Source: a virus. Taken from it: a DNA stretch of 39,222 nucleotides. The notes below the pieces were generated by a model. That model searched no databases, was not told the DNA's origin, and saw nothing but the letters and a program-made list of their open reading frames with translations. The position numbers and the translations under genes are program-made. Numbering within the stretch: the stretch's first letter is position 1; each line of letters starts with the position of its first letter. The stretch covers positions 1-39,222 of IMG/VR virus record IMGVR_UViG_3300027968_000162; one strand, given 5' to 3'. Positions 31,833-39,222 of the stretch are shown piece by piece.

Positions 31833-32402
31833 TCAGAACGGCTGCCCCGGATCGTGTTCCTGCCCGAGCGCCTGTTGCAGGCGGGCGATGATGTCGGGCT
31901 TGTGGATGCCGAGCGCCGGGCAGTCCTTGTGCGTCGTCAGCGGGTCCTCGCGGTGGAAGCGCAGCGTCGCCGGCGCCAGCCCCAGCGCTTCGTGCAACAC
32001 CGCCAGCGCCGCGATCGCGGTCGCCGCGACCTGCGCGCCGGGGCCGCTGTCAAAGGGCTCGCGGCTGTAGTCGCCGACCATCTCGACGCCCCAGGACAGC
32101 AGGTTCCAGCTCGGGCTGTGCACGCCCGGCACGGTCAGCGGCGTGAACACCCAGATATGGACCGGGTCGATGAACAGATGCGGCCCCGCCGACCAGTGCA
32201 TCTGGTCGCGGTAGTAGTGTTCGAGGTTCCGCAGGCGCTCCCCCGGCGGCGGCCCGGACAGCCATTGCTGCAGGGTCGGCAAGCCGGTGTGGTGCAACAC
32301 GACGAAATACGGCCGCCAGGCCGGAAAGGCGAGGCCGCGCACGTAGTTCGCGAAATCGTCGGGCGCAAAGCCGCGCCCGACAATGCCCTTCCAATCCCCC
32401 AT
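31833..32402 (-). CDS. N-acetylmuramoyl-L-alanine amidase endolysin
   Basis: 189-residue Amidase_2/PGRP-type endolysin that would cut the MurNAc-L-Ala bond. Zinc ligands expected at His37/38 (VVLHHTGLPTLQQW) and in the C-terminal HREDPLTTHKDCPALGI motif (His near 159, Cys near 162); the central strand HLFIDPVHIWVFTPLTVPGV, then HSPSWN, is standard. No signal peptide, so it depends on the holin. It begins 8 bp after the spike stop. Confidence 0.85.
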   Translation of the reverse strand: MGDWKGIVGRGFAPDDFANYVRGLAFPAWRPYFVVLHHTGLPTLQQWLSGPPPGERLRNLEHYYRDQMHWSAGPHLFIDPVHIWVFTPLTVPGVHSPSWNLLSWGVEMVGDYSREPFDSGPGAQVAATAIAALAVLHEALGLAPATLRFHREDPLTTHKDCPALGIHKPDIIARLQQALGQEHDPGQPF

Positions 32403-32410
32403 CGGCCCGC

Positions 32411-35400
32411 TCAAAAGCTCGACAGCGCCGCCCGCTTCCAGGTGTTGGGGCCGGTGCAGAAGTAGAGGTAGTTGCTGTCGGCGCCGAGCTCGCCGGTGTT
32501 GCACGGCGCCGAGCTTGTCGCCGGCGTGCCGGGCGAGATCAGCCCGCCGAGCGCGTTGAGGCTCTGCGGCGTCAGCGCGACCAGGCGGAAATTGGAGCCG
32601 TCGAACTGCACCTGCGCGAATTCGTAATTCTGCCCGGCCGCCAGGGTCAGCGCCGTCGTCGACACGCCCCCGCGCGCCGGCTCGAGGATCGCGCCGCCGC
32701 TTGTGCCATTGACCTGCACGGTCAGCGGCTTGTTGTTGTCGGTGGCCAGCCCCAAGGTCCAGCCCGGCTGGATCGCGGTTGTCGACGGCAGCGTCACGGT
32801 CAGCCCGGCGCTTGTGTTGTACGAGGATAGCGCGTTGCCGTTGTCGGCCTGGCTGGCGGCATAGGTCGCCGCGGTCGGGAAGTTCCAGCGGTTGATGCCG
32901 GGGGCGCTGCCGTTGACCCCGATCGCGCTTGCCGTCGCCGGCGTCACTTCGGTGATGCGGAAGTTCGAGCCGTCATAGCGCAGCGCCGCGAATTCGTAAT
33001 CGCCCGGCGCCAGCGAGAAGCTGGTCACCGTCGCCCCCGAGCCGGGATAGAGGATGTGGGCGCCGCCGCTCGCATTGACCTGCACCGAGATCGTCTTGTT
33101 GCTGTCCGAGGCGATCCCGATCGTCCAGCCCATCGGCAGCGCCGCCCCGCTCGGCGGCAATGTCACCACCATGTAGCTCTGCGGCGAGTTGAACGGTGAG
33201 ATGACGTTGCCGTTGTCGGCGATACTGGCCTGATAGGCGGCGGTGGCCGGGAACGTCCAGTGGCTGATCGAGGCCGAGCCGATCTCGCCCAGCGCCTGCG
33301 CGGTCGCCGGCGTCGCGTCGATGACACGGAAATTGCCGGTGCCGCCGTTGCCCGAAGCGTCGTACTGCAGAACCAGGAATTCATAGGCGCCCTGCGAGGT
33401 ATTCGCGAGGCTGATCGCGGTCACCGCGGCGCCCGAACCGGGATAGATGATGTGCCCGCCCGATGTGCCGTTGACCTGCACGGTCACCGGCTTGCCGTTG
33501 TCGGTGGCAAAGCCCATCGCCCAGCCGGTCGGGATCGCGGTGGTCGGCGGCAGCGTCACGGTCAGCCCGCCGGTCGTGTTGGCGCCCGGCAGGCCGGCGC
33601 CGGCGACAAGCCCAGTGGTCGGCTCGGTCCAGCCGCCGCCGAAGCCGAGCGGCGCGGCGTTCTGCTTGGTCTCGGCGCCGCTCGCGGTGGCGACGTAGAC
33701 GTTCCAGCCGGTGGCGCCGCCATTCGCCGGCGGCGGCTGGACAACTAGCAGATTGTTGGCGGCGACCGCCAGCGAGGCTTCGGCCGAAGCGGTCGTTTCG
33801 CCGTTCTGGTTGAGGTAGGTCACGCGCACGTAATAGGTCGCCGCCGCCAGGCTGCCGCCGGCCGTGGAAGAAAGGCTTGGCGCCGGCGGCGGCGCCAGGC
33901 CGGTGTTGTACGAGGACAGGATGTTGCCGTTGTCGCCAAGCGTGGCCTGATAGCCCGCGCTCGACGGATAGAGCCAGTTCGACGGCCAGGGCGGCGCCTC
34001 GTAGCCCATGTTGAGCCGCGTGTTGCGGGTCGAAGCGGTCATGCGCCAGTTGTTGCCGTCGCTTTCGAGCGCGACGAACTCGTAATTGCCGCCGCCAAGC
34101 GTGATCGTGGACAGGTTCTTGTTGCCGCTGACGATCTTGGCGTTGTCGGGGGCGCTGATCGTCATACCCTTGCCGTTGTCGGTCGCGAATTCCATGCGCC
34201 AGCCGGGGTTGACCGTGGCGATCGCCGGCAGGGTCACGGCAAGCAAGGCGCCCGGCGCGTTGTAGGACGAAACCGCCATGCCGTCGTCGATCGGCGCCGC
34301 GGTGTAGCTGGCGGTGGTCGGGAACAGCCATTTCTGCCGGCTGCCGGTGCCGATCACCGAGATGCCGGTCGATTGCGGCCCGAAATTGACCGTGGCGCCG
34401 GCATATTGCGGGTTGATCAAGACGTTGTTGTCGCTGCCGGTGGCGTTGACCGCGGTCGTGCAGTTCATGTACGGGCTGACAAAGGTGTTGTCGCCGTGAT
34501 GCTGGTCGGTGATCGCGATGCAGGTCGGCGCGACCTCGAGATCGAGGGCATAGAACACGTTCGAGAAATTGTAGCCGTTCTCGAGCAAGAGCGCGTCGCC
34601 GCCGGTCGCCGCCGCCGAGCCGGCGCCCGAGATGCGCGAGAACTGCGTCTGTTCAAGGGCGATGCCGCCCGCGCCGCCGGCGCTGTCGCACACCGCGTAG
34701 ATGTCGCTGTCATAGACCGCGTTGAACTGGCAGCCGCCGGCGCCCGGCGCGGTCGAGGCGTTGTTGACGCTCAAATGGTCGATCTTGAACGAATTGTGCT
34801 GGTCCGAGAAATCGATCTTGCCGAGCGTGAACGGGTAGCTGGGCCGCGAGACCTGCGCGCCGCTGTTGGCCGAGTTGCGCAGGCCCGGCACAATCGTGAT
34901 CGTGCCGGTGCCGATCGCGGTCACCGCAACGGCCTGCGTCGTGCCGTCGGACAAGAGCACGTCGATCGTGCCGCCGACAAAGAACGGCGCGGTCGCCGTC
35001 ACCGACAGCGTCGTGGCGCCCGAAGCGGCGGCGGCCGCCAATGTCGTCAGGGTGACGCCGCCCTCATTGGCCTTGATGAACAGGGTGCCGCGCTGGCGGA
35101 AATAGAAGCAGGTGGCCGGGTTCGACACCGAGCCGCCCGAACAGATGACCTGCAGTACTGGGCCGCCGGCGATCGTGCTGCCGTCGAGCGTCGCCCCCTC
35201 GCTGATCAGCGTGAAGCCGGCCCGCGCCTGGCCGGCATAGTCGAGCGTCAGTTGGCTCGTCACCTTGTAGGTGCCGGCCGGGATGTGCAGTGGCCAGCCA
35301 TTGGCGACGGCGGTGTTGATCGCGGCTTGCAACGCCGCGGTGTCGTCGGTGGTGTCGTCGCCCTTGGCGCCGGCGCATTTGACGTCGTACCAGGGCCGCC

Positions 35401-35572
35401 CCGAACAGGCGAGCAGATCGCCTTGCGCCGTCGTTGTCCCGCCCAGCGTGTTCGGCCCCTGCGTCGTTAGGCTGGTGAAGTTGCCGGCCGATTGCGCCGC
35501 CGCCGGCGGCGCCAGGCGCAGCGCGGCAACCGGCAGCAGCGCCGCCAGCGCCGCGGCGGAGAATGCGCGCAT
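32411..35572 (-). CDS. pectate-lyase-fold tail spike with signal peptide
   Basis: 1053 residues. Residues 1-27 (RAFSAAALAALLPVAALRLA, then PPAAAQS) are a clear Sec signal peptide. Residues about 60-400 match the pectate lyase superfamily start (DVKCAGAKGDDTTDDTAALQ) and a right-handed beta helix. Then four repeats of about 120 residues (W.FP..A.Y, DNGN..SSYN, VTLP, ATDN.K, YEF, DGSNFR) near 411, 534, 770 and 894; the second holds an FN3-like insert. The C-terminal ELGADSNYLYFCTGPNTWKR is a common fibre end. ATG 35572 with GGAGG 9 nt upstream. Probably binds or cuts surface polysaccharide. Confidence 0.75.
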   Translation of the reverse strand: MRAFSAAALAALLPVAALRLAPPAAAQSAGNFTSLTTQGPNTLGGTTTAQGDLLACSGRPWYDVKCAGAKGDDTTDDTAALQAAINTAVANGWPLHIPAGTYKVTSQLTLDYAGQARAGFTLISEGATLDGSTIAGGPVLQVICSGGSVSNPATCFYFRQRGTLFIKANEGGVTLTTLAAAAASGATTLSVTATAPFFVGGTIDVLLSDGTTQAVAVTAIGTGTITIVPGLRNSANSGAQVSRPSYPFTLGKIDFSDQHNSFKIDHLSVNNASTAPGAGGCQFNAVYDSDIYAVCDSAGGAGGIALEQTQFSRISGAGSAAATGGDALLLENGYNFSNVFYALDLEVAPTCIAITDQHHGDNTFVSPYMNCTTAVNATGSDNNVLINPQYAGATVNFGPQSTGISVIGTGSRQKWLFPTTASYTAAPIDDGMAVSSYNAPGALLAVTLPAIATVNPGWRMEFATDNGKGMTISAPDNAKIVSGNKNLSTITLGGGNYEFVALESDGNNWRMTASTRNTRLNMGYEAPPWPSNWLYPSSAGYQATLGDNGNILSSYNTGLAPPPAPSLSSTAGGSLAAATYYVRVTYLNQNGETTASAEASLAVAANNLLVVQPPPANGGATGWNVYVATASGAETKQNAAPLGFGGGWTEPTTGLVAGAGLPGANTTGGLTVTLPPTTAIPTGWAMGFATDNGKPVTVQVNGTSGGHIIYPGSGAAVTAISLANTSQGAYEFLVLQYDASGNGGTGNFRVIDATPATAQALGEIGSASISHWTFPATAAYQASIADNGNVISPFNSPQSYMVVTLPPSGAALPMGWTIGIASDSNKTISVQVNASGGAHILYPGSGATVTSFSLAPGDYEFAALRYDGSNFRITEVTPATASAIGVNGSAPGINRWNFPTAATYAASQADNGNALSSYNTSAGLTVTLPSTTAIQPGWTLGLATDNNKPLTVQVNGTSGGAILEPARGGVSTTALTLAAGQNYEFAQVQFDGSNFRLVALTPQSLNALGGLISPGTPATSSAPCNTGELGADSNYLYFCTGPNTWKRAALSSF

Positions 35573-35619
35573 TTCAGATCGCCTCCGCATTGCCGGTTGC
35601 CGATCCCGATGGCCGAGGG

Positions 35620-36834
35620 TCATTGGCGGGCTTCTCCGCCCCCTGCCGGACCGCAATAGAAATCGAACAATCCCTGGTTGGCCATTGGCGCGACGAGCAA
35701 CGCGCTGAGCGCCCACACCAACGCGTCGACGCGATCGGGCGAATAGCCGGCGCGGGCGCGGTCGAAGTCGCTCGTGAACGCGCACATCTGGTCCTCGAGC
35801 TGCGAGAAGGCGCCGACGTGATGGATGCGGCCCTGCTCGTAGAGCGCCGCCACCGGCTCGGCGCGGGCGCTCTTGCCGCGGCTTGCGCGCACCGCGCTGA
35901 ACGGCGCCTCTGGATCGATCATGCGCAATGTCGCCGCGACCATGTCGCCGCCGTTGTTGACCTCGGCGACGATGCGGTCGGCGCGCCAGTCGCGATAGGC
36001 GGCGATCGCGCGGCGCGCCCATTCGGGCGGCGCATAGCGGCCGCTGAGATCGGCCAGCACCCAGCCGTGCCCGGCGTAATCCGAGCCGGCGACGACGAGG
36101 CCGGTCTCGTCGGCCTCTTCGCCGCTGGTCGCGGCCGGATCGATCGCGACGACGATGCGGGCGAGCTCGGGACGGGCGTCGTGCCCGACCCGCGCATGTT
36201 CGATCCGCTCGCGCGTCCACAACGCCCCGGGCACATCGTCGAGGATCTCGGCCTCGAGCTCCTGGCGGCCGAGCCTTGTACCTTCGTAACGGCGGATGAT
36301 CTGGCGCAGGAAGGCCGGGGCGAGATTGGCGCGATTGTCGTAGGTCGTGCCGCGCGTCACCGCGACATCGGGGGCGGCGAGCAGCTCGCGGATCAGCTTG
36401 ATCGGCTTCGGCGTCGTCGTCACGACCACCCGCGGATCCTGGCCGAGGCGCAGGCCGAACATCAGCATGTCCCAGGCGGCCGGATAGCGCCAGGCGGCGA
36501 GCTCGTCGCACCACGCGAAATCGTGCTGCGGGCCGCGCAGGCGCTCGGGCTGGTCGGCCGAGTAGGTCGTCGCGACGGCGCCGTTCGGCCAGGTCAGCCG
36601 CCCTTTCGACGGCTCCCAGCGCGGCCGTTGCGCCGGCCCGGCGGCGGCGAGCAGGCCCGATTCCCCTTCGACCATGACGTTGCGCACATCGGCCGCCGTC
36701 GGGCCGACCAGCGCGATGCGCCGGGCCGCGCCGGTCTTGACCTTGGCGCCGGTCAATTCGGCGCCGGTGCGCGTCTTGCCGAAGCCGCGGCCGGCCAGCA
36801 GCAGCCAGATGCGCCAGTCGCCCGGCGGCGGCAA
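35620..36834 (-). CDS. terminase large subunit, N-terminus cut off by TGA
   Basis: 404 residues from TTG 36834. ATPase: Walker A AGRGFGKT at 14-21, Walker B DFAWCDE at 105-111, coupling motif VVVTTTPKP at 136-144. Nuclease: first Asp in VVAIDPAATSGEEADETG (Asp232), later VIAEV-like IVAEVNNGGDMV. Close to GTA-type large terminases. The conserved pre-Walker motif EFWARPEQLPPPGDWRIW is only partly included, because a TGA at 36859-36861 lies just before it in the same frame; TTG 36834 has no Shine-Dalgarno. Whether active protein is made is open. Confidence 0.85.
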   Translation of the reverse strand: MPPPGDWRIWLLLAGRGFGKTRTGAELTGAKVKTGAARRIALVGPTAADVRNVMVEGESGLLAAAGPAQRPRWEPSKGRLTWPNGAVATTYSADQPERLRGPQHDFAWCDELAAWRYPAAWDMLMFGLRLGQDPRVVVTTTPKPIKLIRELLAAPDVAVTRGTTYDNRANLAPAFLRQIIRRYEGTRLGRQELEAEILDDVPGALWTRERIEHARVGHDARPELARIVVAIDPAATSGEEADETGLVVAGSDYAGHGWVLADLSGRYAPPEWARRAIAAYRDWRADRIVAEVNNGGDMVAATLRMIDPEAPFSAVRASRGKSARAEPVAALYEQGRIHHVGAFSQLEDQMCAFTSDFDRARAGYSPDRVDALVWALSALLVAPMANQGLFDFYCGPAGGGEARQ

Positions 36835-36858
36835 TTGCTCGGGCCGCGCCCAGAATTC

Positions 36859-36966
36859 TCACCGGTTCAGCAGGTCCAGCGCCTGCCGCTGGCTGAGCCC
36901 GGCGATCAGGCTATTCCTCAACGCTTCCGGCTGCGAGGCGAGCCAGGCGGCGTGCAAGCACTTCAC
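36859..36966 (-). pseudogene. detached N-terminal segment of the large terminase
   Basis: GTG at 36966 has GGAGG 6 nt upstream and reads KCLHAAWLASQPEALRNSLI, then AGLSQRQALDLLNR, before TGA. It is in the same frame as the terminase and continues as EFWARPEQ, as expected of large terminase N-termini. It overlaps the small terminase by 56 bp. If the TGA is real, this is a 35-residue peptide; if it is read through or is a sequence error, the terminase is 448 residues. Confidence 0.65.
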
Positions 36967-37393
36967 GGGCATCCTCCACACCGGCCTGCGGCGCCTCCTC
37001 CGCTCGCGGCGCGGCGCGCACGAACATGCCGAGGTGACGCGCCAGCGCATCGAGCGCCGCCTTCTTGTCGTAAAGCCTGATCCGGCAGTCCGCACCGGCC
37101 CGGCCGGAGACGATTTCCGCGATCGCCGCGGCGTCCGCATCGGACAATGCCTCGGGGGTCTTCGGCACGAGGCCGTTCGGCCCCCAATCGGCGATCCGGC
37201 GCAGATCGGCGAAGGCGATGCGGGCGTATTCCTGCAGCACCCGCTCGGGCGTGATGCCGAGCCGCGCCGCCCGGGCGATGATTTCATCGCGATCGGCCGC
37301 CGCCGCGGCCGCCGGTCCGACGCCTGCGGCGCCCTTGCGCCGCCGCGCCCGCGGCGGCGCTGCCGGCGGCCGGCGACCGGAACGGGATGCCAC
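36911..37393 (-). CDS. terminase small subunit
   Basis: 160 residues from GTG 37393. DEIIARAARLGITPERVLQE, then YARIAFADLRRIADWGPNGL, with LVPKTPEALSDADAAAIAEI, is the conserved core of alphaproteobacterial phage small terminases; LYDKKAALDALARHLGMF is the C-terminal oligomerisation motif. The basic N-terminus (SRSGRRPPAAPPRARRRKG) fits DNA binding. The frame is open upstream to 37540, but that start would lie in the -35 box of the promoter, so the first start after it is chosen. Confidence 0.8.
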   Translation of the reverse strand: MASRSGRRPPAAPPRARRRKGAAGVGPAAAAAADRDEIIARAARLGITPERVLQEYARIAFADLRRIADWGPNGLVPKTPEALSDADAAAIAEIVSGRAGADCRIRLYDKKAALDALARHLGMFVRAAPRAEEAPQAGVEDAREVLARRLARLAAGSVEE

Positions 37394-37511
37394 TCTGCGC
37401 GCTCTTCGAGATTTCGGGATCGGATCCGCCGCGGCGGCGGTCGCCGGAACGCCGCGGCCGACCGAAACCGTCTCGCCCCGCTGTCTTTTTACTTTATGCC
37501 AGTATGACTGT

Positions 37512-37540
37512 TTTATACCATTGCGATCCGGATTTGTCAA
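37512..37540 (-). promoter_or_regulatory. sigma-70 promoter for terminase and late genes
   Basis: Minus strand TTGACA (37540-37535), 17-nt spacer, TATAAA (37517-37512), followed by ACAG. Expected start near 37505, giving a leader of about 110 nt to the terminase GTG. It sits in a local AT-rich island 12 bp after the DUF6456-like gene. Confidence 0.8.
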
Positions 37541-37552
37541 GTGTAAAATGCG

Positions 37553-38122
37553 TTATTCGCAATTTTTCGCAATTCCGAAATGAACCTCGAGGGCGCCGAG
37601 CGCGGCGATCAGGATGCCGGAAGCCGCTTCCTGGCTGACGCGCCGTCCGTTCCAGCCCTGCCCGCACGCCCATTCCTTTAACGATTGTTCCCATCCGACG
37701 ACATGCCACAGGCACGAGCCGGCCGGCGAAGCGATGCCGCCGACCGCCTGGATGGCGCGCCACACCGCGCGGCGCGCGGCCTCGGCGCGCACCCCGACGG
37801 CGTCCGCATCGGGCCGCAGGGTCTTGACCCCGCTCCTGAACCGCGACCAGTCGAGGGCGCGCAGCGGATCGAGCTGGGCGGCGGCAAAGCAGGCCCGGAA
37901 ATCCTCGGCGGCCTGGCGCATCGTCGCGGTGATCGAGCCGCGCCGCTGCATCAGCAGCAGCGTGTCGACGGTCCGGTACGGCCGCGCCGGCCGGCCGTTC
38001 TCATCGGCGATCGGCTGTTCGAGCCGCTCCACTTTTTGATGGCGCCGGCGTTCCGGCGTCGGCGCGCCGGCCGGCTCCGGAAAGACCGCGCCGCCGCGGC
38101 GCAGGGGGCGGGAAGGTGCCAT
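37553..38122 (-). CDS. DUF6456-like protein
   Basis: 189 residues. N-terminal half is basic and Pro-rich; RPARPYRTVDTLLLMQRRGS then ITATMRQAAEDFRACFAAAQ, and RRAVWRAIQAVGGIASPAGS with WHVVGWEQSLKEWACGQGWN and SQEAASGILIAALGALEVHF follow the DUF6456 pattern (helical domain common in Hyphomicrobiales and next to phage terminases). Function not established; a regulator is often assumed. TAA at 37553; the terminase promoter starts just beyond it. Confidence 0.65.
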   Translation of the reverse strand: MAPSRPLRRGGAVFPEPAGAPTPERRRHQKVERLEQPIADENGRPARPYRTVDTLLLMQRRGSITATMRQAAEDFRACFAAAQLDPLRALDWSRFRSGVKTLRPDADAVGVRAEAARRAVWRAIQAVGGIASPAGSCLWHVVGWEQSLKEWACGQGWNGRRVSQEAASGILIAALGALEVHFGIAKNCE

Positions 38123-38155
38123 GCGCTTCTCCCGAACAAAATAAGAACAAAAACG

Positions 38156-38464
38156 TCACGAAAATCCGCGAACGGCCCGCTCCAGCCGCTCGATAAAGCG
38201 CTGCGGCGGTTCGTCCTCCTCCTCCCACCCGCAGCGCCCGCCGACCATGTCCGCCAGCGCCTTGGCCTCGCGCAGCCGCACCTTTTCGGCGCGGCTGCCG
38301 CGGGGCAGATAGCACAGCGCGTGATGCCGCGGACAATAGGATGATCCCGGCCGCCGCGGCGCGCCGCAATAGTCCGGCACGCCCTCTCCCGCATCGCTGA
38401 AGAGATAGGCGCACCCGTCCTCCTCGCGGCCGTTGCCCGCGAGCGGCCTGTCTGTCCGGCCCAT
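38156..38464 (-). CDS. GcrA-like zinc-binding protein
   Basis: 102 residues. DYCGAPRRPGSSYCPRHHAL (Cys33, Cys44, His47/48) with Cys18 upstream and Cys51 after resembles the C-terminal zinc module of GcrA cell-cycle regulators. The GcrA N-terminal HTH is absent. First gene leftward of the repressor, with GGGGG 6 nt before ATG 38464. Could act as an early regulator; inference only. Confidence 0.55.
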   Translation of the reverse strand: MGRTDRPLAGNGREEDGCAYLFSDAGEGVPDYCGAPRRPGSSYCPRHHALCYLPRGSRAEKVRLREAKALADMVGGRCGWEEEDEPPQRFIERLERAVRGFS

Positions 38465-38508
38465 TGGCGTCCCCCTTGTCGATATCGCATGAGGATGCTA
38501 TATTGCGT

Positions 38509-38537
38509 TTGCCAAGTCAACATTTAATTGCTAAAAT
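38509..38537 (+). promoter_or_regulatory. repressor promoter
   Basis: TTGCCA (38509-38514), 17-nt spacer, TAAAAT (38532-38537). The expected start, about 38544, is at or one base before the repressor ATG. Confidence 0.65.
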
Positions 38538-38545
38538 AGTAACAA
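38528..38545. promoter_or_regulatory. candidate repressor operator
   Basis: Imperfect palindrome TTGCTAAAATAGTAACAA (12 of 18 symmetric positions, arms TTGyTA and TArCAA). It overlaps the -10 box and the start codon of the repressor and would serve autoregulation. Confidence 0.4.
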
Positions 38546-39222
38546 TGGACACTCAATGGTTTCATGACGCCTTGGAACGGGTCGGCGCCACCCAGGCCGA
38601 CCTCGCCCGATATTTGCGGCTGGCCCCCTCGGCTGTTTCACGCCTGTTGAAGGCGGAGCGCCAGATGAAGCTGCTCGAAGTGGCGCAGATCGCCGCCTTT
38701 CTTAACGTCTCGCAGGAGGAAGTGCTGCGCCATGCCGGCGAGGCCGGTCCGCCGCCCGCCGGCGAGCGACCGCGGGCGGGGCGCGGCCGGCCGCCGGCGG
38801 CGCGGCCCCCGCTGCCGCCGGCCGGCGGGGCGCATAATGCCGATGTGATCCCGATCCGCAGCGCCGGGCGGGGCGGCGCCGATCAGCAGATGTTTCTCGC
38901 CGACGGCCCGATCGGCTATACCCCGCGCCCCGCCAATCTCGCCGGCGTGCGCGCCGCCTATGCGATCTACATGGTCGGCGACAGCATGGAGCCGCGCTAC
39001 GAAGCGGGCTGGCTGCTGCATGTCAACCCGTTCAAACCGCCGGTGCGCGGCCGCGACGTCGTCGTCTACAAGCGGGGCGATGCGGTGCTGATCAAGCAGT
39101 TCGTCGGCTGGGAGGGCGATGCGCTGGTGCTGCGCCAGCTGAACCCGCCCGAGAGCTTGCGCATCCCGCGCGAGGAGGTGCTCGAATGCCACCTCGTCGT
39201 CGGCTGCGACCAGGAGGGCTGA
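38545..39222 (+). CDS. CI/LexA-like S24 phage repressor
   Basis: 225 residues. Residues 5-62 are an HTH (GATQADLARYLRLAPSAVSR). A Pro/Ala/Arg-rich linker spans 66-100. The C-terminal peptidase S24 domain has catalytic Ser147 in MVGDSMEPRYEAGW and Lys184 in AVLIKQFVGW, with VRGRDVVVYKRGDAV between. It should keep lysogeny and be inactivated by RecA-stimulated self-cleavage; I cannot fix the cleavage site. ATG 38545 is preferred to upstream starts because the promoter lies just before it. Faces away from the phage late genes. Confidence 0.9.
   Translation: MDTQWFHDALERVGATQADLARYLRLAPSAVSRLLKAERQMKLLEVAQIAAFLNVSQEEVLRHAGEAGPPPAGERPRAGRGRPPAARPPLPPAGGAHNADVIPIRSAGRGGADQQMFLADGPIGYTPRPANLAGVRAAYAIYMVGDSMEPRYEAGWLLHVNPFKPPVRGRDVVVYKRGDAVLIKQFVGWEGDALVLRQLNPPESLRIPREEVLECHLVVGCDQEG

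Noticed and set aside
35620-36966. TGA read as tryptophan (genetic code 4) in the phage
   Set aside because: Many genes here, including the repressor and the terminase itself, end with TGA in the expected place.
36859-37287. A separate 142-residue minus-strand gene
   Set aside because: Its upstream part is a shadow of the small terminase; only the last 35 codons make sense, as the terminase N-terminus.
1-39222. Diversity-generating retroelement or reverse transcriptase acting on the fibre genes
   Set aside because: No reverse transcriptase motif (YxDD) in any plausible frame and no template/variable repeat pair with adenine-specific changes seen.

Overview
The window is most of a temperate siphophage-like prophage in a high-GC alphaproteobacterium, probably Hyphomicrobiales. 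This rests on a GcrA-type zinc protein, a DUF6456-like protein, a tail module in the order of the Rhodobacter gene transfer agent (DUF2460, DUF2163, NlpC/P60, tail tip), and a dispersed palindromic element of the 'cattgcgag...' class common in such genomes. The host assignment is inference. No integrase is visible, so one prophage end probably lies beyond the right edge.

Layout, left to right. 1-1360: two minus-strand FkbM-type methyltransferase genes, the first short, taken as host surface-polysaccharide DNA. 1441-1509: a decayed tRNA-Thr-like sequence at the probable prophage boundary. 1625-20644: the virion module, all minus strand, so transcription runs right to left: portal, dNMP kinase-like protein, prohead protease/scaffold, major capsid protein, connectors, tail terminator, major tail protein, tail chaperones, a very short tape measure, then the GTA-type tail tip set. 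20658-35572: fibres, spikes and lysis genes. 35620-38464: large and small terminase, a DUF6456-like protein and a GcrA-like zinc protein. 38545-39222: a divergent plus-strand S24-type repressor.

Regulation visible in the sequence: a near-consensus sigma-70 promoter (TTGACA, 17 nt, TATAAA) faces into the terminase and late genes. A second promoter (TTGCCA, 17 nt, TAAAAT) drives the repressor, with its expected start at or next to the ATG, so the repressor mRNA looks leaderless; an imperfect palindrome covers its -10 and the start codon. A T-tailed hairpin ends the lysis block.

The most unusual content is superimposed on the late operon. (1) A family of plus-strand genes, antisense to the virion genes, encodes DUF1640-like coiled coils with a C-terminal membrane helix (five copies at three sites, one with an HTH partner); one site is a decayed tandem triplication involving the NlpC gene. 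(2) A 1354-bp composite repeat element (two MITE-like ends around eight 128-130 bp palindromic units) is inserted with a 3-bp target duplication in a small phage gene whose reading frame can be rejoined exactly across it. (3) The large terminase frame is broken by a TGA just before its conserved N-terminal motif. (4) The capsid protein and a spike share the same kind of Ig/FN3-like domain, and the spike carries a Sec signal peptide. The terminase stop and the element insertion suggest that this prophage may be decaying or under unusual expression control.
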